From: CAXWPM01 sp965206125
GTDB taxonomy: Bacteria > Acidobacteriota > Terriglobia > 20CM-2-55-15
DNA length: 64,000 nucleotides
Assembly (NCBI GenBank): GCA_965206125.1
Contig: CBDBIN010000046.1
Location: 1,054,001-1,118,000, forward strand
Direction of reading: 5' to 3'
Shown: piece by piece, positions 1 through 9,171 of the stretch
Position numbering within the stretch: the stretch's first letter is position 1
Layout: every line of letters begins with the position of its first letter
Position numbers and translations under genes: made by a program
Notes under the pieces: generated by a model
The model's input: the letters and a program-made list of their open reading frames with translations, nothing else
Told to the model about the DNA's origin: nothing
Databases searched by the model: none

Positions 1-2
1 GC

Positions 3-1007
3 CAGGCTCCCAAGGACCTTGGGTTCGAACTTTCAACGCGGGTGTCCGAGCCCTTCGATGAACTGATCGGCCCGACGACCGTGCGCGCGCCTCTGAGCGG
101 TATGGTCATCAAGGACGGTTACATCGTGGCGGAGTGGGGCGACACGAAGAAAGTCGACATGACGTTCAGCGTGACGAAGACCTTCCTGTCGACCGTAGTC
201 GGCGTCGCCTGGCAGGACGGGCTGATCCGGGACCTCCATGTCCCCGTCAAGGACTATATGCCCAACGATGAACTGTTCAGCACCCAGCACAACGCTAAGA
301 TCACCTGGGATGACCTGCTGCGTCAGACCAGCGACTGGCGCGGCACGCTCTGGGGAAAGCCGGATTGGGCTGACCGTCCGACGCGCGGTGTCGAAAGAGA
401 AGACCTTCCCAACCAGCCGTTCAACGAACCGGGAACCGTCTACAAGTACAACGACGTCCGGGTAAACATTCTGGCCCTGGCCGCCCTGAACGTCTGGCGC
501 AAACCCCTGCCCCAGGTGTTGCGCGAACGGGTCATGGGACCAATCGGCGCGTCGAGCACCTGGCGGTGGCACGGATACGAAAACTCCTGGGTGATGATCG
601 ACGGCCAGCGGATGCAGTCGGTCACCGGTGGCGGTCACTGGGGAGGTGGCATGTTCATCAACGCCCACGATATGGCGCGTTTCGGTTACCTGTTCCTGCG
701 CAACGGCAGGTGGGAAGACGAGCAGATCGTCTCGACCGAGTGGATCGACATCGCCCGAACGCCCGGTCCGGCGAACCCGACCTACGGATTCATGAACTGG
801 TTTCTGAACAGGACCACGACCAATGCGGCCGGCGAAGAGCGCCGGTCCCTGCCCAGCGCGCCGGAAAGTTCGGTCCGTTTCGTCGGATCGGGCAGCAACA
901 TCATCTACGTCGACTGGGAAAATGATCTCGTGGTCGTCGTGCGCTGGATTCGCGGTGGCCCCGCTCTGGATAACTTCATCGGGAAGGTGATCGAGTCGCT
1001 CGAGTAA
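3..1007 (+). CDS. Serine hydrolase, beta-lactamase (class C-like) family, 5' end outside window
   Basis: The frame is open to the left edge, so the protein probably begins before base 1; a GTG at 42 is the first start-like codon inside. Counting from that GTG, SVTK at residues 43-46 fits the Ser-x-x-Lys nucleophile motif of class C beta-lactamase/esterase folds, and YND at 136-138 fits the Tyr-x-Asn position. A GGHWGGG segment followed by a helix rich in FGYLFLRNG is typical of the family C-terminal half. Known members hydrolyse esters, amides or D-amino-acid peptides, usually in the periplasm; the substrate here cannot be told. Any signal peptide would lie outside the window. The family call is secure, the function is not. 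Confidence 0.85.
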   Translation, partial: QAPKDLGFELSTRVSEPFDELIGPTTVRAPLSGMVIKDGYIVAEWGDTKKVDMTFSVTKTFLSTVVGVAWQDGLIRDLHVPVKDYMPNDELFSTQHNAKITWDDLLRQTSDWRGTLWGKPDWADRPTRGVEREDLPNQPFNEPGTVYKYNDVRVNILALAALNVWRKPLPQVLRERVMGPIGASSTWRWHGYENSWVMIDGQRMQSVTGGGHWGGGMFINAHDMARFGYLFLRNGRWEDEQIVSTEWIDIARTPGPANPTYGFMNWFLNRTTTNAAGEERRSLPSAPESSVRFVGSGSNIIYVDWENDLVVVVRWIRGGPALDNFIGKVIESLE

Positions 1008-1129
1008 GAAGCGGGGCCGGACTGAAGACGGTTGGTTCTGTCCCCTTCGAACCATCCCGTTCCAGATGGGTTGCGAGCGCAGGCTTCACTTGCTCCAAAC
1101 TTTAACGGACTGGTTTGATGGACGGTGAG

Positions 1130-2035
1130 ATGCGTACTTCCCGAGTCCTGATCCTCGCACTGGCATGCAGCGTCTCCCCCGCTGCAGCTACTGCGCGCAC
1201 AGTGCAGGACCTGGAATCCGTGACGGCACTGGCAAGCCGGTACGTCGCCGACTACGAACAGCAACTGGGCGCACTCATTGCCGAGGAGAATTACGTTCAG
1301 GATGCCGAGTGGGTACGCCCATCGGTTGGCAGTCGCGGCGGCTCTTCGTTCTACGTCGAGAAGAAGGAACGGCTCCTGCGGTCGGATTTCCTGATCCTGC
1401 GCGCCGGGGGCCTGTGGGTCGGCTTTCGCAACGTTCTCGAAGTCGACGGGGTTGAAGTCGAAGCTCGGGGCGAGGATTTCGAAAGGTTCTTCCGTAGTTC
1501 GGTCGAACTGACGCTCCTCGATGTGACCGAGTTGATCGAAGCGAGCGCCGAGTACAACATCGGAGACATTGAGCGGAACATCAATCTCCCGACGTTTGCG
1601 TTGATGGTTCTGCGCCCGGACAACCTCGAACGTTTCAGGTTCAACAAGGTTGGGGAAGAGACGATCGCGGTCCACACTCAGGGAGTCCTTCCAGCAACGC
1701 CGGACGTTCAGGCCTGGGTCCTGGGGTTTGAGGAAAAACCGGGCCCCCGGTTCCTGAGCGGCACACCCGGAAACGAGACCTCCTTGAGCGGCAGGTTCTG
1801 GATCGATCCCACTACGGGCCGCGTCCTTCGGTCCGAACTTGTCATAGCGACCGAGCAGCAGACCCTGGATGCCGCGATCACCGTGTTTTACCATCACGAC
1901 GAACGCCTCGGCATGTGGGTTCCTGTCGAGATGGAAGAGCAATACCTCGGTGCCGATGAGCATCGGGTCGGAGGTCGCGCCACCTATTCGAACTTCCGGC
2001 GGTTCGAGGTCGAGGTTCGGATCGTTCCGGGCTAG
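1130..2035 (+). CDS. Secreted protein of unknown function
   Basis: I do not recognise a named family. The first 22 residues from ATG 1130 (MRTSRVLILALACSVSPAAATA) look like a clean Sec signal peptide, so I prefer this start over TTG 1115 or ATG 1118, which only add a few polar residues. No start has a strong ribosome binding site. The mature part of about 280 residues is acidic, has no further membrane segment, and contains alternating hydrophobic stretches that suggest beta-rich structure. It lies between two serine hydrolases on the same strand, about 120 bases after the first. A periplasmic or envelope location is inferred from the signal peptide only. Confidence 0.7.
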   Translation: MRTSRVLILALACSVSPAAATARTVQDLESVTALASRYVADYEQQLGALIAEENYVQDAEWVRPSVGSRGGSSFYVEKKERLLRSDFLILRAGGLWVGFRNVLEVDGVEVEARGEDFERFFRSSVELTLLDVTELIEASAEYNIGDIERNINLPTFALMVLRPDNLERFRFNKVGEETIAVHTQGVLPATPDVQAWVLGFEEKPGPRFLSGTPGNETSLSGRFWIDPTTGRVLRSELVIATEQQTLDAAITVFYHHDERLGMWVPVEMEEQYLGADEHRVGGRATYSNFRRFEVEVRIVPG

Positions 2036-2072
2036 GTGGCAAAGGGACGGCTAAGCCGTGACGACTCCGATC

Positions 2073-2153
2073 TTCAACACGAAGGCACGAAGACTCCGAA
2101 GATAGACATGTGTTTCTTTCGAAACTTCGTGTTCTTCGTGTCTTCGTGTTGAA
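2073..2153. repeat. Imperfect palindrome built of CACGAAG units
   Basis: The left arm 2073-2101 and the right arm 2125-2153 are reverse complements at 25 of 29 positions, around a 23-base loop. Both arms consist of repeats of CACGAAG/CTTCGTG. The element fills most of the gap between the secreted unknown protein and the next serine hydrolase, and would form a strong hairpin in RNA. ATG 2110 falls in the loop and is unlikely to be a real start. Confidence 0.8.
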
Positions 2154-2160
2154 AGCGGAA

Positions 2161-3642
2161 ATGAGGGTGCATATGCGAAGTAGAACAAGAATCTTGTTGC
2201 CTATGAGTTTTGTCGTCGTGGCCGTCTTCGTCATCGCGACGTTGAGCATGCCGGCAGCGACTCCAGGGATCCTTGCCGAGCCGCAGGCCGATCCCCGATT
2301 CGAGGAACTGGCTTCTCTGGTCACTGAAAAGATGGAGCAGTACGGCGTGACCGGTGTGGCGTTCGGTGTCGTGAAGGACGGGGAGGCTACACTTCGAGGC
2401 TTCGGCGTCACCAACGTCGAGGACCCACAGCCGATTACACCCGACACGATCTTCCCGATCGCTTCCATCTCGAAAACCGTCGCAACGACCGCGATGATGC
2501 GCCTGGTCGAGCAGGGTAAGGTCAATCTGGAAGCGCCCGTCGTTCGCTACCTTCCCGAATTCCGAGTCCAGGACGAGGCGGCAAGCCGCGAGGTCACCGT
2601 GTTGGACCTGCTGATGCACACGCCGGGCTGGGAGGGACAGCTCGGGATGGAGAACCGGGGGTCCGCCTCACTGGCGTACTTTGTGGAGACGATGGAGCGT
2701 GTGCCGCAGCTCGCTCCACCAGGAATGGTCTGGAGCTACAACAACGCCGGCTTTCTCGTTGCCGGGAGAGTTATCGAGGCGGTCACCGAACAGTCGATTC
2801 ACGATGCTCTCGACCAGCTCGTTTTTGAGCCGCTGGGGTTGTCGCGCGCCTTCACGCGGGTCGGCGATGCGGTGACTTATCGCTTTGCCCTCGGACATCG
2901 CAGACGGAATGGCCGAACCTCCGTTATTCGTCCCTTCAGCCTTCCGGCTCTGACTGCCGGCGGTGTCGCCATGAGTCTCCAAAACATATTGGAGTACGCG
3001 CTGTTCCATCTGGGGGATGGCCGCGGGCACGACGGTCAGCAGGTCCTGGCCCAAGAGTCTCTGGAACGGATGCGGACGTCCCAGATCAAGAAGATCGGAA
3101 CGGACGACGAGATGGGAATCGGCTGGCACCTTCGGACGGTCGGTGGCGTCCTCACCGCCGCACACGGGGGCACGCTGGGCGGTCACCGCCTCCTTCTCGA
3201 GCTTGTCCCCGAGCGGAACCTGGCCTTCTCAATCCTGACGAATCACTCCGGCGGAACGCAGTTGATCCAGGACGTCGAACGCGCAGTCCTCAAACAGTAC
3301 GAGGGCCTCTCGATGAATCCGGGGCACACGGTCACGAACCGCGGCGTCGGAGAGACCGTGCCGAACCCCCGGCTCCTGGCCGAGCAACCGGATGCTACAC
3401 CCTATGTCGGCGTTTATCGGCGCCCGCCATTGAACACGGTATGGAGAGTGCGCGAACAGGACGGCCGATTGCTGGTCGAAAGTGGCGGCGGCGGCACGTC
3501 GTACATCGGGTTCTATGGTCCGGATCGCGCAGTGGTGACGCTAGACGATGGAGGGTTTGGACAGCAGGTCGATTTCATCCGCGCCGCCGACGGCACGGTA
3601 GCGTGGATTCGACGGGGCGGCAGGATCGCGAGTAAAGATTGA
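2161..3642 (+). CDS. Serine hydrolase, beta-lactamase family, membrane-anchored or secreted
   Basis: From ATG 2161 the protein is 493 residues, with a hydrophobic N-terminal segment at about residues 11-30 that can act as signal peptide or anchor. The catalytic set of class C-like serine hydrolases is complete: SISK at 102-105, YNN at 193-195 and HGG at 335-337. The last 100 residues resemble the C-terminal lipocalin-like extension common in these hydrolases. The frame is open further up to 2110, but that part lies in a palindromic repeat, so 2161 (or ATG 2173) is preferred. It is a second member of the family in this window and probably acts on a peptide or ester outside the cytoplasm; the substrate is unknown. 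Confidence 0.85.
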   Translation: MRVHMRSRTRILLPMSFVVVAVFVIATLSMPAATPGILAEPQADPRFEELASLVTEKMEQYGVTGVAFGVVKDGEATLRGFGVTNVEDPQPITPDTIFPIASISKTVATTAMMRLVEQGKVNLEAPVVRYLPEFRVQDEAASREVTVLDLLMHTPGWEGQLGMENRGSASLAYFVETMERVPQLAPPGMVWSYNNAGFLVAGRVIEAVTEQSIHDALDQLVFEPLGLSRAFTRVGDAVTYRFALGHRRRNGRTSVIRPFSLPALTAGGVAMSLQNILEYALFHLGDGRGHDGQQVLAQESLERMRTSQIKKIGTDDEMGIGWHLRTVGGVLTAAHGGTLGGHRLLLELVPERNLAFSILTNHSGGTQLIQDVERAVLKQYEGLSMNPGHTVTNRGVGETVPNPRLLAEQPDATPYVGVYRRPPLNTVWRVREQDGRLLVESGGGGTSYIGFYGPDRAVVTLDDGGFGQQVDFIRAADGTVAWIRRGGRIASKD

Positions 3643-3810
3643 AGCGTTGCGCTATTGACTCTGCCTTTACCGCGGAGGGGTGGCGTCCCTGACGGTCGGT
3701 GATCAAAGACTGCGGAGGGACTGGAGTGCTTCAGGTTGATGACGACGAGGCTAAGGCTGACCTGATCCGCTACGGCCAGCAGGGGGATGAGTGGACGCTA
3801 CCTTGATGCG

Positions 3811-4239
3811 TTATCGCTTTGGTGCTCTATGGACTTTCTTTCTGTTCTTCGGGTCGGTATGGGGCTTGCCGCCTAGTTTTAACCCGAGATAATAGATGTG
3901 GGCAGTTGCTCGTCGAACTCCATCTTCAATACAGATCTTCTTGAACAGCTTGTCCGCTTTATCCTTGTGTGCCTTGGCTGTTAGATGTCTGTTACGCATC
4001 AACTGATACAAGGCATCATGAACCAAAGATGCCCTCAGGTTTTCCTTAGTATCGATCACCGGTCCAGATGGGCCATCCCACGCATAGCCTTCAACGACCG
4101 TCAGGTGTCCTGTCTTATCGAGTTTAATGAACTTACCGTCCACCGGTTTCTTGGGCCTAATACTCGTCTTGATCGAATAATCTGATGCCAGTTGATATTT
4201 TGTATCCACTTCGATACTTGATGAATGGATGAGCCACAC
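3811..4239 (-). CDS. DUF1353-like protein
   Basis: I start this gene at GTG 4239, eight bases after the stop of the pentapeptide gene and directly after a GGAGAG ribosome binding site. The frame stays open upstream, but that part only overlaps the neighbour antiparallel in codon phase. The product is 142 residues. The central GYAWDGPSGP and SLVHDALYQ segments match the pattern of DUF1353 proteins, small proteins often found in phage and mobile regions with an Asp-Gly-(Ala/Pro)-Ser and a His-Asp motif. The C-terminus is strongly basic. It is probably co-transcribed with the pentapeptide protein; function is unknown. Confidence 0.6.
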   Translation of the reverse strand: MWLIHSSSIEVDTKYQLASDYSIKTSIRPKKPVDGKFIKLDKTGHLTVVEGYAWDGPSGPVIDTKENLRASLVHDALYQLMRNRHLTAKAHKDKADKLFKKICIEDGVRRATAHIYYLGLKLGGKPHTDPKNRKKVHRAPKR

Positions 4240-4246
4240 TCTCTCC

Positions 4247-4900
4247 TTACAAGTTCCCATCCCGCAACGCTTGCTGCCATTTCTCTTCAGAAGATTCTTC
4301 GACAGCCCCGTGCTCCAGGGCCCATTCCAGGAAACCGCTGGGTGCGTCTCGGATACCGTACAGGTTCGCCAGACGGATGTCTCCGATCTGTTCCCAGGCG
4401 ACACCCGAGAGCCTGGCCTCCCGGAACTCCACTCCGGCGAGATCCGAACTGGTGAAGTCAGTTCCACTTAGGTCCGCTCTGTAGAAGTTCGCACGCGTGA
4501 GAATCGACCCGACAAACGTGGCATTTCCTAGTTCTGCATGCGAGAAGTCGGCCCCCTGCAAATACAAATTGTTGAAATTTGCGAGTGCGAGAAATGCGCG
4601 ACTAAGATTGATGGCGCCTAGGGCCTGCTGACCCGCCTGGCGCAGTTCCTCCACAGCTTGCAGGACTCCGCCGCTACCGCCTTTGCCCGAGGCGGCATAG
4701 ATTACTTGCCAAGCCTGATAAACAGTCTGTCGTCGTTCGAGTTCACGCGTTTCCCGAATCGTGGCGAGTCCCCACACGAAAGCGACAGCTACCACCAGCA
4801 CACTGAATCGGGACAGCACACCGATCACTTCAGACGTGCTGGCAATCCATCGCCACCAAGGGTGGACACTATCCTCGGAGCGATTGTGTTCTTCTTGCAT
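4247..4900 (-). CDS. Pentapeptide-repeat membrane protein
   Basis: The product is 217 residues. A hydrophobic segment at about residues 24-46 predicts one membrane span, followed by a polar linker. Residues about 110-165 hold pentapeptide repeats of the A(D/N)(L/F)xx type (for example ANFNN, ADFSH, ANFYR, ADLSG, TDFTS, AGVEF), which form a right-handed quadrilateral beta helix. The remaining C-terminal part is helical and acidic. Similar single-span pentapeptide proteins are common and mostly without known role. It forms a likely two-gene unit with the DUF1353-like gene just downstream. Confidence 0.75.
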   Translation of the reverse strand: MQEEHNRSEDSVHPWWRWIASTSEVIGVLSRFSVLVVAVAFVWGLATIRETRELERRQTVYQAWQVIYAASGKGGSGGVLQAVEELRQAGQQALGAINLSRAFLALANFNNLYLQGADFSHAELGNATFVGSILTRANFYRADLSGTDFTSSDLAGVEFREARLSGVAWEQIGDIRLANLYGIRDAPSGFLEWALEHGAVEESSEEKWQQALRDGNL

Positions 4901-5043
4901 CAGCAGTCGTCTTTCGTGCGCCGAGCTAGATATTAACTAGTTCCGCACAGCACTCCAAACCGCCTGTCCAAACTACTCAACTCCGCCACATCGGAGACAA
5001 ATATCAAAGCAAAAAGGGTTGCTCGGCCTACGGTCACGCGGCC

Positions 5044-5052
5044 AACCGACAC
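5044..5052. repeat. Target-site duplication of IS256-type element A, left copy
   Basis: AACCGACAC is found immediately outside the left end of the element and again immediately outside the right end at 6439-6447. A 9-base perfect duplication fits the 8-9 base duplications made by IS256-family transposases and fixes the element's borders. Confidence 0.9.
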
Positions 5053-6438
5053 GAGTTATTGTCAAAAGTGGTGTTTAGGAGATTGATTCAAGCGGCGGCC
5101 TGATCGACGTTTGTCACTTCGATTCCGTCGTTGAATTTCACTCCAGTAATCACCTTGGCCAGATCATCGAATCCTCGTAATCGTCGCCAGTTCTTCTCGG
5201 CACACTGCCCTAGTTTGAACATCATGTGCAGCATGCCACCCCGTGTCAGACAGCCCTTCGATCGCTTGGTCCGGTGGCGAATGGTGGCAAAGGTCGACTC
5301 AATGGGGTTGGTCGTCCGGATGCTCTGCCAGTGCTTGGCCGGGAAGTCGTAAAAGACCAGCAGTTCTTCTCTGTCTTTCTGCAGGCAGAGGGTGGCCTTC
5401 GGGTACTTCGGCTCATAGGTTTCAATGAACAGATCGAATGCCTTCTCGGCGTCTGCCTTTGTTTCCGCCTTCCAGATCGCGTGCAGGGCCTGTTTCGCTT
5501 TCGCCTGGGCCGACTTGGGTAGGCAGTTCAACACGTTCATGGTCTTGTGCATCCAGCAGCGTTGTTGGCGTGTCTCGGGATAGACTTCCTCCAGTGCGGC
5601 CCAGAACCCCATCGCCCCGTCACCAATGGCCAACTCGGGAATATTCATCCCTCGGGACTTCAGCTTCAACAAGACCTCACGCCAACTCTGCGTGGATTCC
5701 CGGACACCGTCTTCGATCGCCAGAAAACGCTTCTCTCCGCGTTCATTCACGCCGATCACGACCAACGCACACAACTTGGTTTGTTCGGCCCGAAGTCCAC
5801 TATAGATGCCGTCGGCCCAGACATAGACCCAGCGGTCGGCGTCCAAACGCTGGTCGCACCCGATGCGGTACTCCTGGGCCCAGACCTGTTTCAAGCGCGA
5901 TACCGTGCTCGCTGACAGCCCCTGCGCCTTCGGACCAACAAGAACTTTTAGGGCGTCACCCATCTCGCCGCTCGAGACGCCTTTCAAATACAACCACGGC
6001 ACGGCCGCTTCCATCGACTTCGTCTTCCGAATGTAGGGTGGTACCAGGGCCGACCGAAACGTCACAGCTTCGCCCGTCTTGGCACGGACCTTCGGAATTT
6101 GCACCGTTACAGGACCCAGGCCGGTCTGCAGCTCGCGTTCCGGTAGATAACCGTTGCGCACCACCCCAGCGTTCCCCGTCTCGGTTCGTCGATCACCGTG
6201 CTGGGATAGCAGTTCTGCTAATTCGGCTTCCACGGCGCGTTGGATCAGCTGTTGAGCCCCAACTCGTAGCAGATCGGTCACCGGGTCTGCAATCGCCTCT
6301 CGATCTTCCAGTTCAATAACGGTACTCTTGCTCATAGTGGCGTATCTCCTTTGGTTGCTTTGAAGTCTCGCAAACAACAAATCAACCAGATACGCCGCTT
6401 TTCTTCAATCCCTCAAACACCAGATTCGGTTATAACTC
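5053..6438. mobile_element. IS256-family insertion sequence A, complete
   Basis: The element is 1386 bases with imperfect terminal inverted repeats. Both ends start GAGTTAT, both share GGTGTTT a little further in, and then GATTG. It carries one intact transposase gene and is bounded by a perfect 9-base target duplication (5044-5052 and 6439-6447). It sits in the spacer between the leftward pentapeptide gene and the rightward kinase 1 gene, so it breaks no coding sequence but separates kinase 1 from whatever lay upstream. The perfect duplication and intact transposase suggest a recent insertion. Confidence 0.9.
5088..6335 (-). CDS. IS256-family (mutator-type) transposase
   Basis: The product from ATG 6335 is 415 residues, the usual length for the family. 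The start follows AAAGGAG at good spacing; the frame upstream to 6380 lies near the terminal repeat and is not used. The DDE triad is visible: Asp175 in VWADGIYSG, Asp239 in AIGDGAMGFW and Glu346 in TTNPIEST, with the family's C/W-x-H segment (RCWMHKTMNVLN) between the second Asp and the Glu. There is no frameshift or missing catalytic residue, so the enzyme should be active. It catalyses excision and integration of the surrounding element. Confidence 0.95.
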   Translation of the reverse strand: MSKSTVIELEDREAIADPVTDLLRVGAQQLIQRAVEAELAELLSQHGDRRTETGNAGVVRNGYLPERELQTGLGPVTVQIPKVRAKTGEAVTFRSALVPPYIRKTKSMEAAVPWLYLKGVSSGEMGDALKVLVGPKAQGLSASTVSRLKQVWAQEYRIGCDQRLDADRWVYVWADGIYSGLRAEQTKLCALVVIGVNERGEKRFLAIEDGVRESTQSWREVLLKLKSRGMNIPELAIGDGAMGFWAALEEVYPETRQQRCWMHKTMNVLNCLPKSAQAKAKQALHAIWKAETKADAEKAFDLFIETYEPKYPKATLCLQKDREELLVFYDFPAKHWQSIRTTNPIESTFATIRHRTKRSKGCLTRGGMLHMMFKLGQCAEKNWRRLRGFDDLAKVITGVKFNDGIEVTNVDQAAA

Positions 6439-6447
6439 AACCGACAC
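6439..6447. repeat. Target-site duplication of IS256-type element A, right copy
   Basis: This is the second perfect copy of AACCGACAC, directly abutting the right terminal repeat. The bases from here to 6528 are the remaining spacer in front of kinase 1. Confidence 0.9.
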
Positions 6448-6528
6448 CTTCATTGACCCTAACCCACTAATTTAGCCAGTTTTATCCCAACACATGGCGA
6501 CGGACCGCCCTGAGAGGCACTCGCGGCT

Positions 6529-9171
6529 ATGGCCTTGAACGCAGGCACACGTCTGGGTCCCTACGAAATTGCCGACCAACTCGGTGCGGGCGGTATGGGA
6601 GAGGTGTATCGCGCCACCGACTCTCGTCTCGACCGTACCGTTGCCATCAAAGTCCTTCCCGAACACCTCGCAGACGAACCGCAACGCCGGGAACGCTTCG
6701 AGCGTGAAGCCAAAGCCGTCAGCAGCCTGAACCACCCGCACATCTGCACACTGCACGACGTGGGCGAACAGGACGGGGTTCACTACCTTGTCATGGAGTT
6801 GGTGGAGGGCGAGACGCTACAGCAGCGTCTGGAGAAGGGCCGCCTGCCGCTCGATCAGGCACTCGAATACGCCATACAGATCGCCGACGCGCTCGACAAG
6901 GCCCACCGGCAGGGCGTGGTTCACCGAGATTTGAAGCCCGGCAACATCATGATCACGAAGTCGGCTGGCGTGAAGCTGCTCGACTTCGGGTTGGCGAAGC
7001 TGAAGGGTGACGACGCTGAAGTCTCACCACTGTCCCAGATGCCTACGCAGGCCCCGTCGGCACCACTGACAGCAGAAGGCACGATCATCGGCACGCTCCA
7101 GTACATGGCACCAGAGCAGTTGGAAGGCAAGGAAGCCGACGCCCGGACGGATATCTTCGCCTTTGGAGCGGTCGTGTACGAGATGGTGACCGGCAAGAAG
7201 GCGTTTGAGGGAGCGAGTCAGGCGAGTTTGATCGGTTCGATCATGTCTGCCGATCCGAAGACAATGGCTGAGCTTCAGACCATGACGCCATCGTCGCTGG
7301 ACCACATCGTGACGAGATGTCTCGACAAAGATCCCGGCATGCGGTGGCAGACAGCAGCCGATTTGATGCACGAGTTGAAGTGGATCAACGATGGACACGC
7401 GCAGGTCGAAACCGTTCCTATTGAGATGCCCTCCAAGATACGCGAACGTATCGCGTGGTCTTTGAGCCTCGTTCTCCTGATTTCCACAGTCGCACTCGCC
7501 CTGCTTTTTGCCTTTTCTGGTGACGCACCCCAGGAGCAGCCGGCATTCCGATTTCCCATCGCCCAAGTCTTGGGGGCCCGTGGAAACGTGCTGGCCATTT
7601 CACCCGGGGGCGAACGCATTGCATTTCTCGCGCCATCCCCCACCGGTGATGACGCCGTCTGGGTCCGCGAACTCGCGTCGGGTGAGATGAGAATGCTGGC
7701 GGGCACGGAGGGTGCTCGGCTGTCTCTGTTCTGGTCGCCCAACGAACAGTCCATAGGATTCTTCACGGCGACAGACCTCCGCGTTGCGGATCTCTCCGGT
7801 GCAGCTCTCGAGACGGTCTGTGCTTGTATTCCAAGTGGAGGCGCCACAAGGAACGAAGATGGGGACATCATCTTTGGCATCGGTGGCGATCTGAACCGCG
7901 TGTCGGCGTTGGGAGGCCAACCCGTCTTTCTGCAAGTGCGGGGGTCGTTCCCGTATTTCCTGCCCGATGGGATTCATTTCCTCTATAAGTCCGGCTCCCA
8001 CCTTGAGCCGACTTCGATCTACCTGGCCTCTCTGGAATCCTCAGAAACGCGCCTTCTGCTGACTGCCGACCGCAATACCAAGGCCGTGTACGGTAGCGAC
8101 CATATCCTGTTCGTGAGCGGGGGCGTGTTGATGGCGCACCCGTTTGACGTCGATCGCCTCGAACTCAGTGGAGAAGCCCGCCGAATCGGGACCCAGGTGT
8201 CTTCTCCAGGGGTGTACCACGTGGATGACATACCGTTTTCGGTATCGAACAACGGTATTCTCGCGCTTCGGTCCGGGAACGGCGTGGATGGACAACTCGC
8301 GTGGTTCGATCGCGAAGGAAACGAAACCCGACGGGTTCCTCAGCCACAGACAGGTGAGTATCTGAACCCGTCCCTGTCACCGGATGGGCAACAGATTGCG
8401 GTGAACCGCAAGGACCCGGCGACCGGGAATGTCGATATCTGGCTGATCGATGTGGGAAGGGATACGACGCCCTCTCCGCTCACGTCAACGCCTTCGTTCG
8501 ATGCCGACCCGGTCTGGTCACCGGACGGGGAGGAAATCGCTTTCTCGTCCTACCGGAACGGGAAGTGGGGTCTCTGGAAGAAGAACATCCGTGCGGGCCA
8601 GGAAGAGCTGCTCTGGGAAGCTGCCGAGGCGCTGATTGCCATGGACTGGTCGCCAAACGGAGAGTTTATTCTGTTCGACCAGGGAGCCCGCCAAATCCCC
8701 GACGTTTGGGTATTGCCGGTTTCCGGGGACGACCCCTGGCCGCTTTTCAATGATCCGAATTATTCGGAGCGGGCCGCACACTTTTCGCCGGACGGTGAGT
8801 GGGTTGCCTACATTTCGGGAGAAGCTGGTGCGTCCAGTATCTACGTGGCGCGGTTCCCGGACGGGACCGACGGCAAACGCGTCTCCGACGGTGGAAGCAG
8901 CCATCCCAGGTGGAGGGGCGACGGCGGCGAACTGTTCTACAGAGGTCGGAACGACGTGGTAATGACCGTCCGCGTGGAGGCTGGCGATTCGGGTCTCGAT
9001 CTTGGTACGCCGGTCCAGGCCCCGATTCCGGCCATGAGGTCGATGCGGGACGGTCGGCATAACTATGCCGTGACCGACGATGGAAACAGTTTCCTGCTGC
9101 GCCGCCCGAGCCTGGACCCACCACCCGTCACGATCATCGTCAACTGGACGGCTGAACTCGATAACCAATGA
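6529..9171 (+). CDS. Ser/Thr protein kinase 1 with WD40/TolB-like propeller
   Basis: The product is 880 residues. Residues 1-290 form a Hanks-type kinase domain: glycine loop GAGGMGEV at 19-26, catalytic Lys41 in VAIK, HRDLKPGN from 132 and DFG at 152-154, followed by an APE-like APEQ. A membrane span lies at about 308-330. The outer part of about 550 residues contains repeated PDG/SPDG turns typical of PD40/TolB-like propeller blades, so it likely senses something in the periplasm and signals inward. This architecture is common in Acidobacteriota. The gene is first in a tandem array and its stop overlaps the start of kinase 2 as ATGA, which suggests translational coupling. An insertion sequence lies 90 bases upstream. 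Confidence 0.93.
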   Translation: MALNAGTRLGPYEIADQLGAGGMGEVYRATDSRLDRTVAIKVLPEHLADEPQRRERFEREAKAVSSLNHPHICTLHDVGEQDGVHYLVMELVEGETLQQRLEKGRLPLDQALEYAIQIADALDKAHRQGVVHRDLKPGNIMITKSAGVKLLDFGLAKLKGDDAEVSPLSQMPTQAPSAPLTAEGTIIGTLQYMAPEQLEGKEADARTDIFAFGAVVYEMVTGKKAFEGASQASLIGSIMSADPKTMAELQTMTPSSLDHIVTRCLDKDPGMRWQTAADLMHELKWINDGHAQVETVPIEMPSKIRERIAWSLSLVLLISTVALALLFAFSGDAPQEQPAFRFPIAQVLGARGNVLAISPGGERIAFLAPSPTGDDAVWVRELASGEMRMLAGTEGARLSLFWSPNEQSIGFFTATDLRVADLSGAALETVCACIPSGGATRNEDGDIIFGIGGDLNRVSALGGQPVFLQVRGSFPYFLPDGIHFLYKSGSHLEPTSIYLASLESSETRLLLTADRNTKAVYGSDHILFVSGGVLMAHPFDVDRLELSGEARRIGTQVSSPGVYHVDDIPFSVSNNGILALRSGNGVDGQLAWFDREGNETRRVPQPQTGEYLNPSLSPDGQQIAVNRKDPATGNVDIWLIDVGRDTTPSPLTSTPSFDADPVWSPDGEEIAFSSYRNGKWGLWKKNIRAGQEELLWEAAEALIAMDWSPNGEFILFDQGARQIPDVWVLPVSGDDPWPLFNDPNYSERAAHFSPDGEWVAYISGEAGASSIYVARFPDGTDGKRVSDGGSSHPRWRGDGGELFYRGRNDVVMTVRVEAGDSGLDLGTPVQAPIPAMRSMRDGRHNYAVTDDGNSFLLRRPSLDPPPVTIIVNWTAELDNQ

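Noticed and set aside
20..30. GGGTTCGAAC resembling a tRNA T-loop
   Set aside because: It lies in the open serine hydrolase frame, and no acceptor stem, anticodon arm or CCA can be folded around it.
3726..3806. Short frame VLQVDDDEAKADLIRYGQQGDEWTLP
   Set aside because: It looks like a fragment of a small antitoxin-like or DNA-binding protein, but 26 codons without a ribosome binding site are too little to call a gene.
5438..6319. Long open frame on the plus strand inside IS element A
   Set aside because: It is antisense to the transposase; Arg/Ser/Pro-rich composition shows it is a shadow frame.
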